From: Streptomyces flavofungini | Lineage (GTDB): Bacteria; Actinomycetota; Actinomycetes; Streptomycetales; Streptomycetaceae | Assembly (NCBI RefSeq): GCF_030388665.1 | Contig: NZ_CP128846.1 | Location: 5,964,501 to 6,028,500 of the forward strand | DNA length: 64,000 nucleotides | Reading direction: 5' to 3' | Part shown: in pieces, positions 8,798 through 17,682 of the stretch | Numbering within the stretch: the stretch's first letter is position 1 | Layout: every line of letters starts with the position of its first letter | Translations under genes and position numbers: made by a program | The notes under the pieces: generated by a model | The model's input: only the letters and a program-made list of their open reading frames with translations | Databases searched by the model: none | What the model was told of the DNA's origin: nothing

Positions 8798-9370
8798 GGC
8801 GTGCTCCCTGCGGCAGTGGTTTCGCACGGTGTGGCGGTGGCGGCGGATGTCTCCGAAAGAGTGGTTTCACGGGTTCAACGCGCGGCCGACCGGCCGGTCA
8901 CTGGCCTGAAGGGGCCGCGCGCGCGAACCGGGCGCAAACCGCCTGTACGGGGCAGCCGCCATTGCCATCCGAGCCGGGCTCATGCATGCTCCGGTGAACG
9001 CCGTGAGGCCTCAGGGAGGCCTTGTGCGGGCCTTGTGCCGGCCCGCGGCGGCGCCCCGGGGCCGGCACCGGGCGGGTCCCGGCGGGGGCCTGGACGAGGC
9101 TCGTCGAGAGCTGGGCAGGAGAGGAGTGCGGCCGTACCCTTGGGGGTAAGGGGTTGGGAAGGTGATTCCCGGACACACGTCCGGTGAAGTGCACGGTCAC
9201 GGTGCCCGACCTGCGGTGACCCGCACACATCCGAACCCGCCCGTACCTGCTTCTACCTGCTTCGTACCTGTTTCTCTCTGCTCGTACCGCCCTGTTCCCT
9301 ACCGCGCACCCAGATCGCGCATCCGAAAAAAGCCGACCCTCCCACAGAGGACTCCTTCGCCGAGACACCG
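8798..9370. other. Divergent intergenic region (no gene)
   Basis: This 573-bp gap separates two divergent genes. It contains a GC hairpin with 10-bp arms GTGCCGGCCC (9035-9044) and GGGCCGGCAC (9058-9067). A less GC-rich stretch at 9230-9360 probably carries the stress-protein promoter. Open frames across it have no codon bias of a real gene. Confidence 0.5.
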
Positions 9371-9895
9371 ATGGCCGGTCACGAATTCTCCGAACCCGCG
9401 AACCGCAAGCGGCAGGTCGCCGATCCGAGCGCGACCCCCCAAGCGGCGGAAGAACCACGTCACTCCTGCGATCCCGCCTTCCGGCACGGTGTCGTCGTCG
9501 GCTTCGACGGCTCGACATCCAGCGAGCGGGCCCTCGCCTACGCGATCGGGATGGCACATCGATCCGGCTCCGGCCTGATCATCGTCCACGTCGCCAACCG
9601 GCTGCCCACCACGGTCTGGGCGGGCTGTGAGCCACCGGTCTTCGTCGACGTCCCGGACCACCGCACCGAAGTCCTCGGGCTCGAACTGGCCTGCGCCGAG
9701 TATCTGTCGGAAGTGCCCTGGATCCTGGTCGAGCGCGGCGGCGACATCTGCCACGAACTCGAAGAGGTCGGCAGGGAGTACTCCGCGGACGCCATCGTCG
9801 TCGGCTCGACACATGGGATCGTGGGGCGCATCTTCGGCTCGGTCGCGGGCCGGCTCGCGCGCCGTGCGCAACGGCCCGTCGTCGTCATCCCCTAG
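9371..9895 (+). CDS. Universal stress protein (UspA domain)
   Basis: Single-domain Usp protein of 174 residues with a 38-residue polar N-terminal extension. The domain begins VVVGFDGSTSSERAL (residues about 41-55) and ends in the ATP-binding signature GSTHGIVGRIFGSVA followed by RAQRPVVVIP. The G-2x-G-9x-G(S/T) pattern indicates a nucleotide-binding type. It is convergent with glmS and monocistronic. Such proteins usually respond to starvation or redox stress; the specific role is unknown. Confidence 0.92.
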   Translation: MAGHEFSEPANRKRQVADPSATPQAAEEPRHSCDPAFRHGVVVGFDGSTSSERALAYAIGMAHRSGSGLIIVHVANRLPTTVWAGCEPPVFVDVPDHRTEVLGLELACAEYLSEVPWILVERGGDICHELEEVGREYSADAIVVGSTHGIVGRIFGSVAGRLARRAQRPVVVIP

Positions 9896-10222
9896 CTTCG
9901 CAACTCCCTTTCGTCCCAGGCGGGATGAGTGGTGCGGGGGGAGTCGGACGCTCTTCGGCGGCGCATAAATCTACTCGCGCGTAGAGGTGGTTTGTTCCCT
10001 TGTGAAGGGTACATACCGCTTGGTGGGGCAGAACCACGGCCCAGTGCCCGTGCGGCGGCGTCCGACGGTTCCACGTCGGCGCGCGCGGCGTATGCCCTGC
10101 AGGTCGGGGGTGACGGCCACCGGCAGCAGGCGCGGGCCGGGGGAATGGGCGACCCCGGTCCCTCGAGGAACGGTCCCCTGTGCGCTTGGTGGCACACACA
10201 GGGGACCGTTCATGGGCGCGGA
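9896..10222. other. Convergent intergenic region (no confident gene)
   Basis: This 327-bp region between the stress protein and glmS holds the glmS terminator. An open frame of about 100 codons on the minus strand crosses the gap, but it has a Pro/Arg-rich composition typical of antisense frames and overlaps the terminator stem. Confidence 0.5.
10169..10210. terminator. Terminator hairpin of glmS
   Basis: A perfect 14-bp stem (AACGGTCCCCTGTG with CACAGGGGACCGTT) and 14-nt loop lie just beyond the glmS stop. It may also stop transcription from the convergent stress gene. Confidence 0.8.
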
Positions 10223-12040
10223 CTACTCCACGGTGACCGACTTCGCCAGGTTGCGCGGCTTGTCGATGTCCCGGCCGAGGGCCAGCGCCGTGTGGTACGC
10301 GAGCAGCTGGAGCGGGATGCCCATCAGGATCGGGTCGAGCTCGTCCTCGTTCTTCGGGACGACGATCGTGTGGTCGGCCTTCTCCTGCTCCCGGTGGGCG
10401 ACCGCGAGGATCTTGCCGCTGCGGGCCTTGATCTCCTCCAGGGCCGCGCGGTTCTTCTCCAGGAGGTCGTCGTCGGGGACGATCGCGACGGTCGGCAGGG
10501 CGGGCTCGATCAGGGCGAGCGGGCCGTGCTTCAGCTCGGACGCGGGGTAGGCCTCCGCGTGGATGTAGGAGACCTCCTTGAGCTTCAGGGAGGCCTCGCG
10601 GGCCACCGGGTAGCCCCGCACCCGGCCGATGAACAGCATCGACTTGGCCTCGGCGAACTCCTGCGCGAGCTTCTTGATCTCGTCCTCGCGCTCCAGCATC
10701 TGCTCGATCTGCGCGGGCAGTTGGCGCAGGCCCGCGATGATCCGCTTGCCGTCGGAGACCGACAGGTCACGGATGCGGCCCAAGTGCAGGGCGAGCAGCG
10801 CGAAGGCGACGGTGGTGTTGGTGAAGCACTTCGTCGAGACGACGCAGACCTCCGGGCCCGCGTGCACGTACACGCCCGCGTCCGCCTCACGCGCGATCGC
10901 GGAGCCGACGACGTTGACGATGCCGAAGACCCGGGCGCCCTTGCGCTTCAGCTCCTGCACGGCCGCGAGCACGTCGTAGGTCTCGCCGGACTGGGAGACG
11001 GCGACGTACAGGGTGTCGGGGTCCACGACCGCGTTGCGGTAGCGGAACTCGGAGGCGGGCTCGGCGTCCGCGGGGATGCGGGCCAGCTCCTCGATCATCT
11101 GGGCGCCGATCATGCCCGCGTGGTACGAGGTGCCGCAGCCGAGGATCTTGACGCGGCGCACCTTGCGGGCGTCGTGCGCGTCCAGGTTCAGGCCGCCGAG
11201 GTGCACGGTGGAGAAGCGGTCGTCGATGCGGCCGCGCAGGACGCGGTCCACGGCGTCGGCCTGCTCGAAGATCTCCTTGTGCATGTACGTGTCGTGGCCG
11301 CCCATGTCGTACGACTCGGCCTCCCACTCCACGGTGGTCGGCTCGGCCGAGGTGCGCGAGCCCTCGGTGGTGTACGTGCGGTAGTCGTCGGCCTTGATGG
11401 TGGCCATCTCGCCGTCGTCGAGGGTGACGACCTGGCGGGTGTGCGAGACGAGGGCGGCGACGTCGGAGGCGACGAACATCTCCTTCTCGCCGATGCCGAG
11501 GACGACGGGCGAGCCGTTGCGGGCGACCACGATGCGGTCGTTGAAGTCGGAGTGCAGGACGGCGATGCCGTACGTGCCCTCGATGTGCCGCAGCGCCTCG
11601 CGGACCCGGTCCTCCAGCTTCTCGGCCTCGGAGCGGGCGATGAGGTGGGTGATCACCTCGGTGTCGGTCTCGGAGCGGAACTCGACGCCGTCGGCGATCA
11701 GCTTGGCGCGCAGCTCGGAGGCGTTGTCGATGATGCCGTTGTGGACGACGGCGACCTTGTTCTCGCCGTCCAGGTGGGGGTGGGCGTTCTCGTCGGAGGG
11801 AGCGCCGTGGGTGGCCCAGCGGGTGTGGGCGATGCCGGTGGTGCCGGTGAAGCGCTTGGGGACGCGGGCCTCCAGGTCGCGGACGCGGCCCTTGGCCTTG
11901 ACCATCTTCAGGCCGGTGGCCTTCGGGCTGGTGATCACGACGCCCGCGGAGTCGTATCCGCGGTACTCCAGGCGCTGCAGGCCCTCCAGGAGGAGCGGGG
12001 CGACGTCACGCTTGCCGATATATCCGACGATTCCGCACAT
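10223..12040 (-). CDS. glmS: Glutamine--fructose-6-phosphate aminotransferase
   Basis: GlmS converts fructose-6-phosphate and glutamine to glucosamine-6-phosphate, the entry step to peptidoglycan and amino-sugar metabolism. It has 605 residues, the normal length. After Met the catalytic Cys2 lies in MCGIVGYIG, beginning a class-II glutamine amidotransferase domain of about 230 residues. Two SIS domains follow, with GCGTSYHAGMIG, SQSGETYDVLAA and the conserved C-terminal KSVTVE. The ATG has GAGGGA upstream. It is followed by a strong terminator. The 85-residue gene lies 30 nt upstream in the same direction and may be co-transcribed. Confidence 0.97.
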   Translation of the reverse strand: MCGIVGYIGKRDVAPLLLEGLQRLEYRGYDSAGVVITSPKATGLKMVKAKGRVRDLEARVPKRFTGTTGIAHTRWATHGAPSDENAHPHLDGENKVAVVHNGIIDNASELRAKLIADGVEFRSETDTEVITHLIARSEAEKLEDRVREALRHIEGTYGIAVLHSDFNDRIVVARNGSPVVLGIGEKEMFVASDVAALVSHTRQVVTLDDGEMATIKADDYRTYTTEGSRTSAEPTTVEWEAESYDMGGHDTYMHKEIFEQADAVDRVLRGRIDDRFSTVHLGGLNLDAHDARKVRRVKILGCGTSYHAGMIGAQMIEELARIPADAEPASEFRYRNAVVDPDTLYVAVSQSGETYDVLAAVQELKRKGARVFGIVNVVGSAIAREADAGVYVHAGPEVCVVSTKCFTNTTVAFALLALHLGRIRDLSVSDGKRIIAGLRQLPAQIEQMLEREDEIKKLAQEFAEAKSMLFIGRVRGYPVAREASLKLKEVSYIHAEAYPASELKHGPLALIEPALPTVAIVPDDDLLEKNRAALEEIKARSGKILAVAHREQEKADHTIVVPKNEDELDPILMGIPLQLLAYHTALALGRDIDKPRNLAKSVTVE

Positions 12041-12070
12041 AAGGGTCCCTCGGGTTGGGGTGGACAGGGG

Positions 12071-12328
12071 TCAGCCGTAGACGATGCGGCGCAGCTGCCT
12101 GAGCGAGAGCTCGGGCGGCGCGACCGCGCGATAACGCAGGTCCGCCGCGATCCGCTCGAAGATCTCCGTGTTCACCAGGCCCTGACCCTGGAGCTCACGG
12201 TGGCGGCGGCGGACGAACGCCTCGGTCGTCTCGTCGAAGTACGCGAGCACGTCCTGGATCACCCGCAGCGCCTCGCCGCGGTGCAGCTGGGTGGAGCGCG
12301 TCAGGTGATCGACAAGTTCTTCGTGCAC
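12071..12328 (-). CDS. Conserved small protein upstream of glmS
   Basis: Small soluble protein of 85 residues with no signal peptide. It is rich in charged residues and predicted helical throughout (for example HRGEALRVIQDVLAYFDETT). I do not recognise a named domain. It starts with GTG at 12326-12328 and ends 30 nt before glmS on the same strand. A perfect 22-bp palindrome lies 39 bp upstream of its start, suggesting it is regulated. Confidence 0.72.
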   Translation of the reverse strand: MHEELVDHLTRSTQLHRGEALRVIQDVLAYFDETTEAFVRRRHRELQGQGLVNTEIFERIAADLRYRAVAPPELSLRQLRRIVYG

Positions 12329-12366
12329 TCGATGATCCTGGGGTACGAGGGGAGCTTTCGCAAGAA

Positions 12367-12388
12367 TCCTGCCCGATATCGGGCAGGA
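12367..12388. promoter_or_regulatory. Perfect 22-bp palindrome (candidate operator)
   Basis: Arms TCCTGCCCGAT and ATCGGGCAGGA meet without a loop, so it is better suited to a dimeric DNA-binding protein than to an RNA hairpin. It lies between the DUF4429 gene and the 85-residue gene, 39 bp before the latter's start. Confidence 0.6.
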
Positions 12389-12494
12389 ACGGCTTGGTCC
12401 GTACTTATGCAGGACCCTGGGCCCTGCGCACGCGCCCTCCTGCCCCTACTGCACGCCCCCGCGCGGGCCCTGCGCGCGCCCGGGTGCGCCCCTT

Positions 12495-13385
12495 TCACAT
12501 CCGCTTCAGCACCGCCTGCTTGGCCGCCGTGAACTCCTCGTCCGTCAGGACCCCGCTCCGGTGCAGCTCGCCCAGCTCCCGCAGGCGCCGCAGGAGCGCG
12601 TCATGGCCGTCCTCGGCCGGGGCGGCGGGCAGGGCGGGCGCCGCGTCGGCGGGCGCGGCCTCCTGGGTGAGCGCCGCCTTCGTGGCGGCCGGGTGCGGCA
12701 GGCGGGCCTGTACGGCCGCCGCGACGAGCGCCATCAGCGGGTCCTTCTTGAAGCCCCACAGCTCCACCGAGTTCGGGTCGTACTTCGGCGGGGCCTTGGT
12801 GGGCGAGTTCTTCACCGTGAACCGCAGATAGCCGTTCTCCAGGCCTATGGCGGGCTGCCACTCCACGGCGGCCACGTCGGCGAGAGCGATCGAGCGGGTG
12901 CCGGATGCCGCCTTGGCCTCCTCCGTCTTCCAGTTCCACTCCAGGCGGATGTTCTCCCCGTCGAAGCTCACCGTCGCGTCGCCCGCGGCCACCTGCAGCG
13001 GCACCGAGGGGCCCGGCAGCAGATAGCTCTCGCAGCCCTTGGCGGGGACCTGCTCCAGGAGCAGCGCGTTGCGCACCTCGTCGACCACGTACTCCGCGAC
13101 GCCGTACCGGTCCGACTCCACGGTCAGCTGGTACGGATCGGAGGCGTCGGCGAGCTTGCCGCCCGTCGCCTGGAGCAGCGGGTCCGCGCCGTCGCGCAGG
13201 CGCAGCCGCAACCGGCCGTTCTTCTTGCCCTGTTCGAAGGCGATGCCCGCCAAGGCCGCCACGGGCAGGGTGAGTTCACCGAGGGTCTTGCGCAGCAACG
13301 AGACGGCTTTGTCGCGGCCGGGCACGAGCCGCAGCGTCTCTCCGTCGAAGGTCCAGGTCCCGTCGCGCTGGATGATTTCCGCCAT
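12495..13385 (-). CDS. DUF4429/SHOCT protein
   Basis: Cytoplasmic protein of 296 residues. Two successive DUF4429-like units are visible. The first is about residues 8-120, starting DGTWTFDGETLRLVPG. The second is about residues 135-235, with VSFDGENIRLEWNW and EWQPAIGLENGYLRF. A Pro/Ala linker leads to a C-terminal SHOCT motif (LRRLRELGELHRSGVLTDEE then FTAAKQAVLKRM). The SHOCT segment is an oligomerisation motif; DUF4429 resembles a PH-like fold. Function is unknown. It is divergent from the GH20 gene. Confidence 0.88.
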   Translation of the reverse strand: MAEIIQRDGTWTFDGETLRLVPGRDKAVSLLRKTLGELTLPVAALAGIAFEQGKKNGRLRLRLRDGADPLLQATGGKLADASDPYQLTVESDRYGVAEYVVDEVRNALLLEQVPAKGCESYLLPGPSVPLQVAAGDATVSFDGENIRLEWNWKTEEAKAASGTRSIALADVAAVEWQPAIGLENGYLRFTVKNSPTKAPPKYDPNSVELWGFKKDPLMALVAAAVQARLPHPAATKAALTQEAAPADAAPALPAAPAEDGHDALLRRLRELGELHRSGVLTDEEFTAAKQAVLKRM

Positions 13386-13416
13386 GAGCCGATTCTCGCA
13401 CCGCAGGCCAGGGCGG

Positions 13417-13430
13417 GTGGTCTACACCTT
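13417..13430. promoter_or_regulatory. DasR-like site (dre) upstream of the hexosaminidase
   Basis: GTGGTCTACACCTT resembles the N-acetylglucosamine-responsive DasR element ACTGGTCTAGACCACT, with the TGGTCTA half intact. It lies about 87 bp before the GH20 start. DasR control would fit a chitobiose-degrading enzyme. Confidence 0.6.
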
Positions 13431-13510
13431 GACCCGGTCTGGGGTGCGCGGTACGCATGGTGACGGTTCGACTGCGTCACATCCGCGTTGCCCGGCGAAG
13501 GGACCCGCTT

Positions 13511-15124
13511 GTGAGACAGCACCACAGAACTGCCTGCGTCATCGCCTCGCTCCTGCTGATCGCCGCCGCCGGCACGTCCTCGTCGGCGGCCGCCCCCACC
13601 AAGGCCCCGGACCGCGCCGGGCCCACGCCGCTCGGCCAGATCGTGCCCGCGCCGATGAAGGTCGAGCCGGGCGGCGCCGGGTTCGAGATCACCGCCAAGA
13701 CCCTCATCCGCGTCGGCGGCGATCCCGACGAGCGCCGCATCGCCGAGTACTTGGCGGGCATCCTGCGCCCCTCGACCGGATACCGGCTCCCCGTCACCGA
13801 CCGCGAGGGCGAGGGCGGCATCCGGCTGCGCATCAGCGCCGAGCCGGAGAACAAGGTCCTCGGCGGTACGGGCTACCGCGTGATCTCCACGCGCGGCTCC
13901 CTCACCATCACCTCCTGGTCGGCCACCGGTCTGCGCCACGGCGTGCAGACCGTGCGGCAGCAGCTGCCCGCCGCCGTCGAGAAGAAGACCCCGCAGCGCG
14001 GCCCGTGGCGCATCGCGGGCGGCACCATCAAGGACATGCCGCGCTACGCCTACCGCGGCGCGATGCTGGACGTGTCCCGGCACTTCTTCCCCGTCGAGCA
14101 CGTCAAGCGCTACATCGACCAGCTGGCGCTCTACAAGATGAACAAGCTGCACCTGCACCTGAGCGACGACCAGGGCTGGCGCATCGCGATCGACTCCTGG
14201 CCGCGCCTGGCCACCTACGGCGGCTCCACGCAGGTCGGCGGCGGGCCCGGCGGCTACTACACCAAGGACCAGTACAAGGACATCGTCGCCTACGCGTCGT
14301 CCCGCGGCCTCCAGGTGATCCCGGAGATCGACATGCCGGGCCACACCAACGCGGCCCTCGCCTCGTACGCCGAACTGAACTGCAACGGCGTCGCGCCCCC
14401 GCTCTACACGGGCACGAACGTCGGCTTCAGCTCGCTGTGCGTCAACAAGGACGTGACGTACGAGTTCGTGGACGACGTCGTGCGGGAGCTGGCCGCCCTC
14501 ACGCCCGGCGGGAGCGTCCACATCGGTGGTGACGAGGCGCACTCCACCAGCGACGAGGACTTCGTGACGTTCATGGGCAAGGTCCAGCCCGTCGTCGCCA
14601 AGTACGGCAAGACCGTGATGGGCTGGCACCAGCTGGCCGGGGCGAATCCGGCCAAGGACGCCGTCGTCCAGTACTGGGGCTACGACCGCACCGGCCAGGC
14701 CGAGCGCGACCAGGTCGTGAACGCGGCGAAGAAGGGCACCAAGCTGGTGCTCTCCCCGGCCGACCGCGCCTACCTCGACATGAAGTACGACAAGGACACC
14801 CCGCTCGGCCTGACCTGGGCGGGCTATGTCGAGGTGCAGCGGGCCTACGACTGGGATCCGGGCACGTATCTGCAAGGGGCCCCGGCCGACGCGGTCCTCG
14901 GCGTCGAGGCACCGCTGTGGACGGAGACCCTGTCCACGCCCGCGCACCTGGACTACATGGCGTTCCCGCGGCTTCCCGGGATCGCCGAACTCGGCTGGTC
15001 GCCCGCGGCCACGCACGACTGGGGCGCGTACAAGGGCCGGCTCGCGGGGCAGGCGCCGCGCTGGGACGCGCTCGGCATCAACTACTACAAGTCGCCGCAG
15101 GTTCCCTGGCCCGCCGAGCGGTAG
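13511..15124 (+). CDS. Secreted beta-N-acetylhexosaminidase, GH20
   Basis: Exported enzyme that removes terminal GlcNAc/GalNAc, for example from chito-oligosaccharides. It has 537 residues from GTG 13511, which has AAGGGA seven bases upstream and gives a compact signal peptide (ACVIASLLLIAAAGTSSSAAA). An in-frame ATG at 13457 would add an implausible basic extension. A GH20b domain precedes the catalytic barrel. LHLHLSDDQGWR and the catalytic Asp-Glu pair in HIGGDEAHS are present, as is the C-terminal TETLSTPAHLDYMAFPRLPG. It carries a DasR-like site and is convergent with desD. Confidence 0.94.
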   Translation: MRQHHRTACVIASLLLIAAAGTSSSAAAPTKAPDRAGPTPLGQIVPAPMKVEPGGAGFEITAKTLIRVGGDPDERRIAEYLAGILRPSTGYRLPVTDREGEGGIRLRISAEPENKVLGGTGYRVISTRGSLTITSWSATGLRHGVQTVRQQLPAAVEKKTPQRGPWRIAGGTIKDMPRYAYRGAMLDVSRHFFPVEHVKRYIDQLALYKMNKLHLHLSDDQGWRIAIDSWPRLATYGGSTQVGGGPGGYYTKDQYKDIVAYASSRGLQVIPEIDMPGHTNAALASYAELNCNGVAPPLYTGTNVGFSSLCVNKDVTYEFVDDVVRELAALTPGGSVHIGGDEAHSTSDEDFVTFMGKVQPVVAKYGKTVMGWHQLAGANPAKDAVVQYWGYDRTGQAERDQVVNAAKKGTKLVLSPADRAYLDMKYDKDTPLGLTWAGYVEVQRAYDWDPGTYLQGAPADAVLGVEAPLWTETLSTPAHLDYMAFPRLPGIAELGWSPAATHDWGAYKGRLAGQAPRWDALGINYYKSPQVPWPAER

Positions 15125-15144
15125 CCACGGCACGAACGGCTGAG

Positions 15145-15176
15145 CGGGGCTCCGCGGGACCGTCCGCGGAGCCCCG
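15145..15176. terminator. Bidirectional terminator between the GH20 gene and desD
   Basis: A 13-bp stem (CGGGGCTCCGCGG with CCGCGGAGCCCCG) and 6-nt loop lie between two convergent genes. Confidence 0.85.
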
Positions 15177-15196
15177 CCCGGTCCAGGCGGCCCGGT

Positions 15197-16999
15197 CTAG
15201 GCGATCGGGTTCTTGAGGGTCCCCACCAGCTGCAGGGCGCCCGCCGGGTCGGCGAGGTCCAGCATCTGCTCGTTGTCGCGCAGCTGGAGCCGGTTCAGGC
15301 AGGACAGCGCGAACTCGGGCGCGAACATGTCGTACTGCCGGAACTTGTCGGCCAGTTCGGGCACGGAGTGCTGGTAGTCGCGGACGCACTCGGCGACCGT
15401 GCGCCAGAAGACGTCCTCGTCGACGCGGCCCTCGGTGACGAGGGTCGCGGACAGGAAGCGGAAGAAGCAGTCGAAGACGTCCGTGAGGATCGACAGGAGC
15501 TTGCGGTCCTCGGGCACCTCCACGCGGATCCGCTCGACCTCGGGCGGAAGCACGGCCGTCGGGTCCATCACGGCGATCTCCTCGGCGATGTCCTTGAACA
15601 GGACCCGGTCGACGACACCGTCCTTCAACACCATGATCACGTTCTCGCCGTGCGGCATGAACACCAGGTCGTAGGCGTAGAAGCAGTGCAGCAGCGGCGT
15701 CAGGTAGGCGCGCAGATAGCGGCGCAGCCACTCGGCCGGCGCCAGGCCCGAGCGCTCCATCAGGGCACCCGCGAAGGACGCGCCGTCGCGGTCGGTGTGC
15801 AGGAGCGAGGCCATGGTGGCGAGCCGCTCGCCCGCGCCCAGGGCGGGCACCGGGCTCTCGCGCCACAGCGCGGCGAGCATCTTGCGGTACGGCGAGTGGC
15901 GGTCGGTCGCCGCCTCGTACTCCAGGTGCCGGTAGCCGACGGCGGCGCGCTCGCGGATGATGCCGAGGCCGGTGGCTTTGAGGACCTGGTCGGAGCGGAC
16001 GAGGCCGTACAGCCAGTCGTTGATCGCCGGGGTCGCCTTCATGTACGCGGCCGAGAGTCCGCGCATGAAGCCCATGTTGAGGACGGACAGGGCCGTCTTC
16101 ACATAGTGCTTGGTCGGGGCGGAGGCGTTGAAGAACGTCCGGATCGACTGCTGGGCCAGATACTCGTCGTCGCCCTCGCCCAGGCACACCAGGCGCCGGT
16201 CGGCGACCTCGGCGGCGAAGGTCACGGAGAGCTTGTTCCACCACTGCCAGGGGTGGGCCGGGATGAGGAGGTAGTCGGCCGGGTCGAGGTCCTGGGCGCG
16301 CAGCACCGCGTCGAACCGGTCCAGGGTCTGCCGGCCCAGCTCGGCCCGCAGGAACGACTCGTACTCCAGGCCCTCGCCCGCGGTGAACGCGGCCCGGTCG
16401 CGCCGCGCCGCCAGCCAGATCAGCCGGACGGGGCTCGCGGTCTCGGGAGCGTACGAGAGGTACTCGTGCACGCCGAAGCCGAGCCGTCCGTTGTTGGCGA
16501 CGAAGCAGGGGTGGCCCTCGGTCATGCCGGTCTCGATCTCCTGGAAGCCGGAGGCGGCGAGCTCGGCGGCCGAGAGGTGCGGCTTGCTGAGTTTGAAGCA
16601 GGTGCCGGAGAGGGTGGAGGAGATCTCCTCCAGGTACACCGGCAGGACCTTGTCGCTCAGGCCGAGGGCTCCGCGCAGCTCGGTGAAGAACTCCAGGGCG
16701 TTCAGGGGGAGTTCGACGCCGTCGCGGTGGCGGGTGAGGGAGGCCGCGTCGACGGCCCAGTGGTCGAGGGCGAAGACGCGGGCGGCGAAGCGGTAGCGGG
16801 TCAGGCCGTCGTCGCTGCGTACGACGTAGCGGCCCGCGCCCAGGTCGTCCGGGACCAGCAGCCGCTCGTGCGCGAACTCGGCAAGAGCTTTGCGGATGAG
16901 GAGGCGGTTGGCCTCGGCCCAGCGCTCGGGGTTCAGATGGGCCACGGCCTCGGCCTGGGGGGAGAGGCGCGCGAGGGGTGCGGCGGGCGTCAGGGTCAT
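15197..16999 (-). CDS. desD: Desferrioxamine synthetase (NIS synthetase)
   Basis: ATP-dependent NRPS-independent siderophore synthetase of 600 residues. It oligomerises and macrocyclises N-hydroxy-N-succinylcadaverine into desferrioxamine E, or B with an acetylated unit. IucA/IucC-family landmarks include HPWQWWNKL, a KTALSVLNMGFMRGL stretch, HGENVIMVLKDG and VLFKDIAEE. The ATG at 16997-16999 has GGAG seven bases upstream and overlaps the desC stop by 4 nt, so translation is coupled. It is the last gene of the iron-regulated desABCD operon and is followed by a strong terminator. Confidence 0.97.
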   Translation of the reverse strand: MTLTPAAPLARLSPQAEAVAHLNPERWAEANRLLIRKALAEFAHERLLVPDDLGAGRYVVRSDDGLTRYRFAARVFALDHWAVDAASLTRHRDGVELPLNALEFFTELRGALGLSDKVLPVYLEEISSTLSGTCFKLSKPHLSAAELAASGFQEIETGMTEGHPCFVANNGRLGFGVHEYLSYAPETASPVRLIWLAARRDRAAFTAGEGLEYESFLRAELGRQTLDRFDAVLRAQDLDPADYLLIPAHPWQWWNKLSVTFAAEVADRRLVCLGEGDDEYLAQQSIRTFFNASAPTKHYVKTALSVLNMGFMRGLSAAYMKATPAINDWLYGLVRSDQVLKATGLGIIRERAAVGYRHLEYEAATDRHSPYRKMLAALWRESPVPALGAGERLATMASLLHTDRDGASFAGALMERSGLAPAEWLRRYLRAYLTPLLHCFYAYDLVFMPHGENVIMVLKDGVVDRVLFKDIAEEIAVMDPTAVLPPEVERIRVEVPEDRKLLSILTDVFDCFFRFLSATLVTEGRVDEDVFWRTVAECVRDYQHSVPELADKFRQYDMFAPEFALSCLNRLQLRDNEQMLDLADPAGALQLVGTLKNPIA

Positions 17000-17682
17000 G
17001 TCCGTGCTCCAGAGACTGCGGTGGGGCGTGCTGCTACGGCGTGGCGCACCACGGCCGCCTCGTAACTCTCGCGGGTGCAGAAGCTGAGCAGGGCCCGCTT
17101 CTCCGGCTTGTCGATCTCGCGCTCCGGTACGAAGCCGACCTCCTCGTTGAGGCGGTGCACGGCCGTGTTCGTGACGTCGGGTTCGACGACGACGCGGTGG
17201 GTGCGCGGGTCGGCGAACAGGTGCTCCATCACCGTGGCGATGACGGCGCGGGTGAAGCCGTGCACCGGCCGGTCGGTGGGGGCGACCAGGAAGTGCATGC
17301 CGACGTCGCCGGGCTCGGGCTCGTACAGGCCGACCAGCTCGACGTGGCGGGGGTCGTAGCGCTCCATCAGGAACGCGGGCTCCCCGTCGTGCAGGCCGAC
17401 GAACGCGTCGTGGTGCTCGGAGGCGGCGATGGCCATGTACTCGCGCTCGATGTCGTGCAGCTTCGCGCCCTGGAGCAGCCAGAAGGCCGCCTTGGGGTGG
17501 GTGACCCAGGCGTGTACCAGCTCGGCGTCCGAAATGGGGCCTCCCCTGCTCGAACGGAGTTGAGAGCTTGGGGAAGGGTCGAGGGGGCGCAGGGTGAGGG
17601 TGCCGACACCGCGGTCCAGGCTCGGCCTGCGTCTCATGCCGCTCGTGCCGCTCGTCCTGCCCGTCCCTTTCATCCAGCTCAT
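16996..17682 (-). CDS. desC: N-hydroxycadaverine acyltransferase (GNAT)
   Basis: Acyl-CoA-dependent transferase that succinylates or acetylates N-hydroxycadaverine. It has 228 residues. The GNAT/RhbD-like core runs from about residue 50, with [34 protein letters not shown] and [22 protein letters not shown], an acetyl-CoA-binding region. ATG 17682 overlaps the desB stop (ATGA) and has AGGAG upstream. Oddity: residues about 37-48 ([11 protein letters not shown]) are encoded by a 38-bp repeat that also occurs in the thioesterase gene at 29946-29983. This inserts extra residues before the conserved core without breaking the frame. Confidence 0.95.
   Translation of the reverse strand: MSWMKGTGRTSGTSGMRRRPSLDRGVGTLTLRPLDPSPSSQLRSSRGGPISDAELVHAWVTHPKAAFWLLQGAKLHDIEREYMAIAASEHHDAFVGLHDGEPAFLMERYDPRHVELVGLYEPEPGDVGMHFLVAPTDRPVHGFTRAVIATVMEHLFADPRTHRVVVEPDVTNTAVHRLNEEVGFVPEREIDKPEKRALLSFCTRESYEAAVVRHAVAARPTAVSGART
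17538..17575 (-). repeat. In-frame 38-bp repeat, copy 1 (inside desC)
   Basis: Read on the minus strand this is TTCCCC-N3-CTCTC-N2-CT-N-CG-N2-CGAGC-N-GGGGAGGCC. It matches 29946-29983 at 28-29 of 38 positions without gaps. Confidence 0.8.

Noticed and set aside
9885..10199. Minus-strand frames of about 100 codons between the stress protein and glmS
   Set aside because: Pro/Arg-rich, overlapping each other and the terminator hairpin, with no ribosome-binding site.
9929..12532. An 867-codon plus-strand frame opposite glmS
   Set aside because: Shadow of glmS; composition is dominated by Val, Gly, Asp and His with no recognisable domain.
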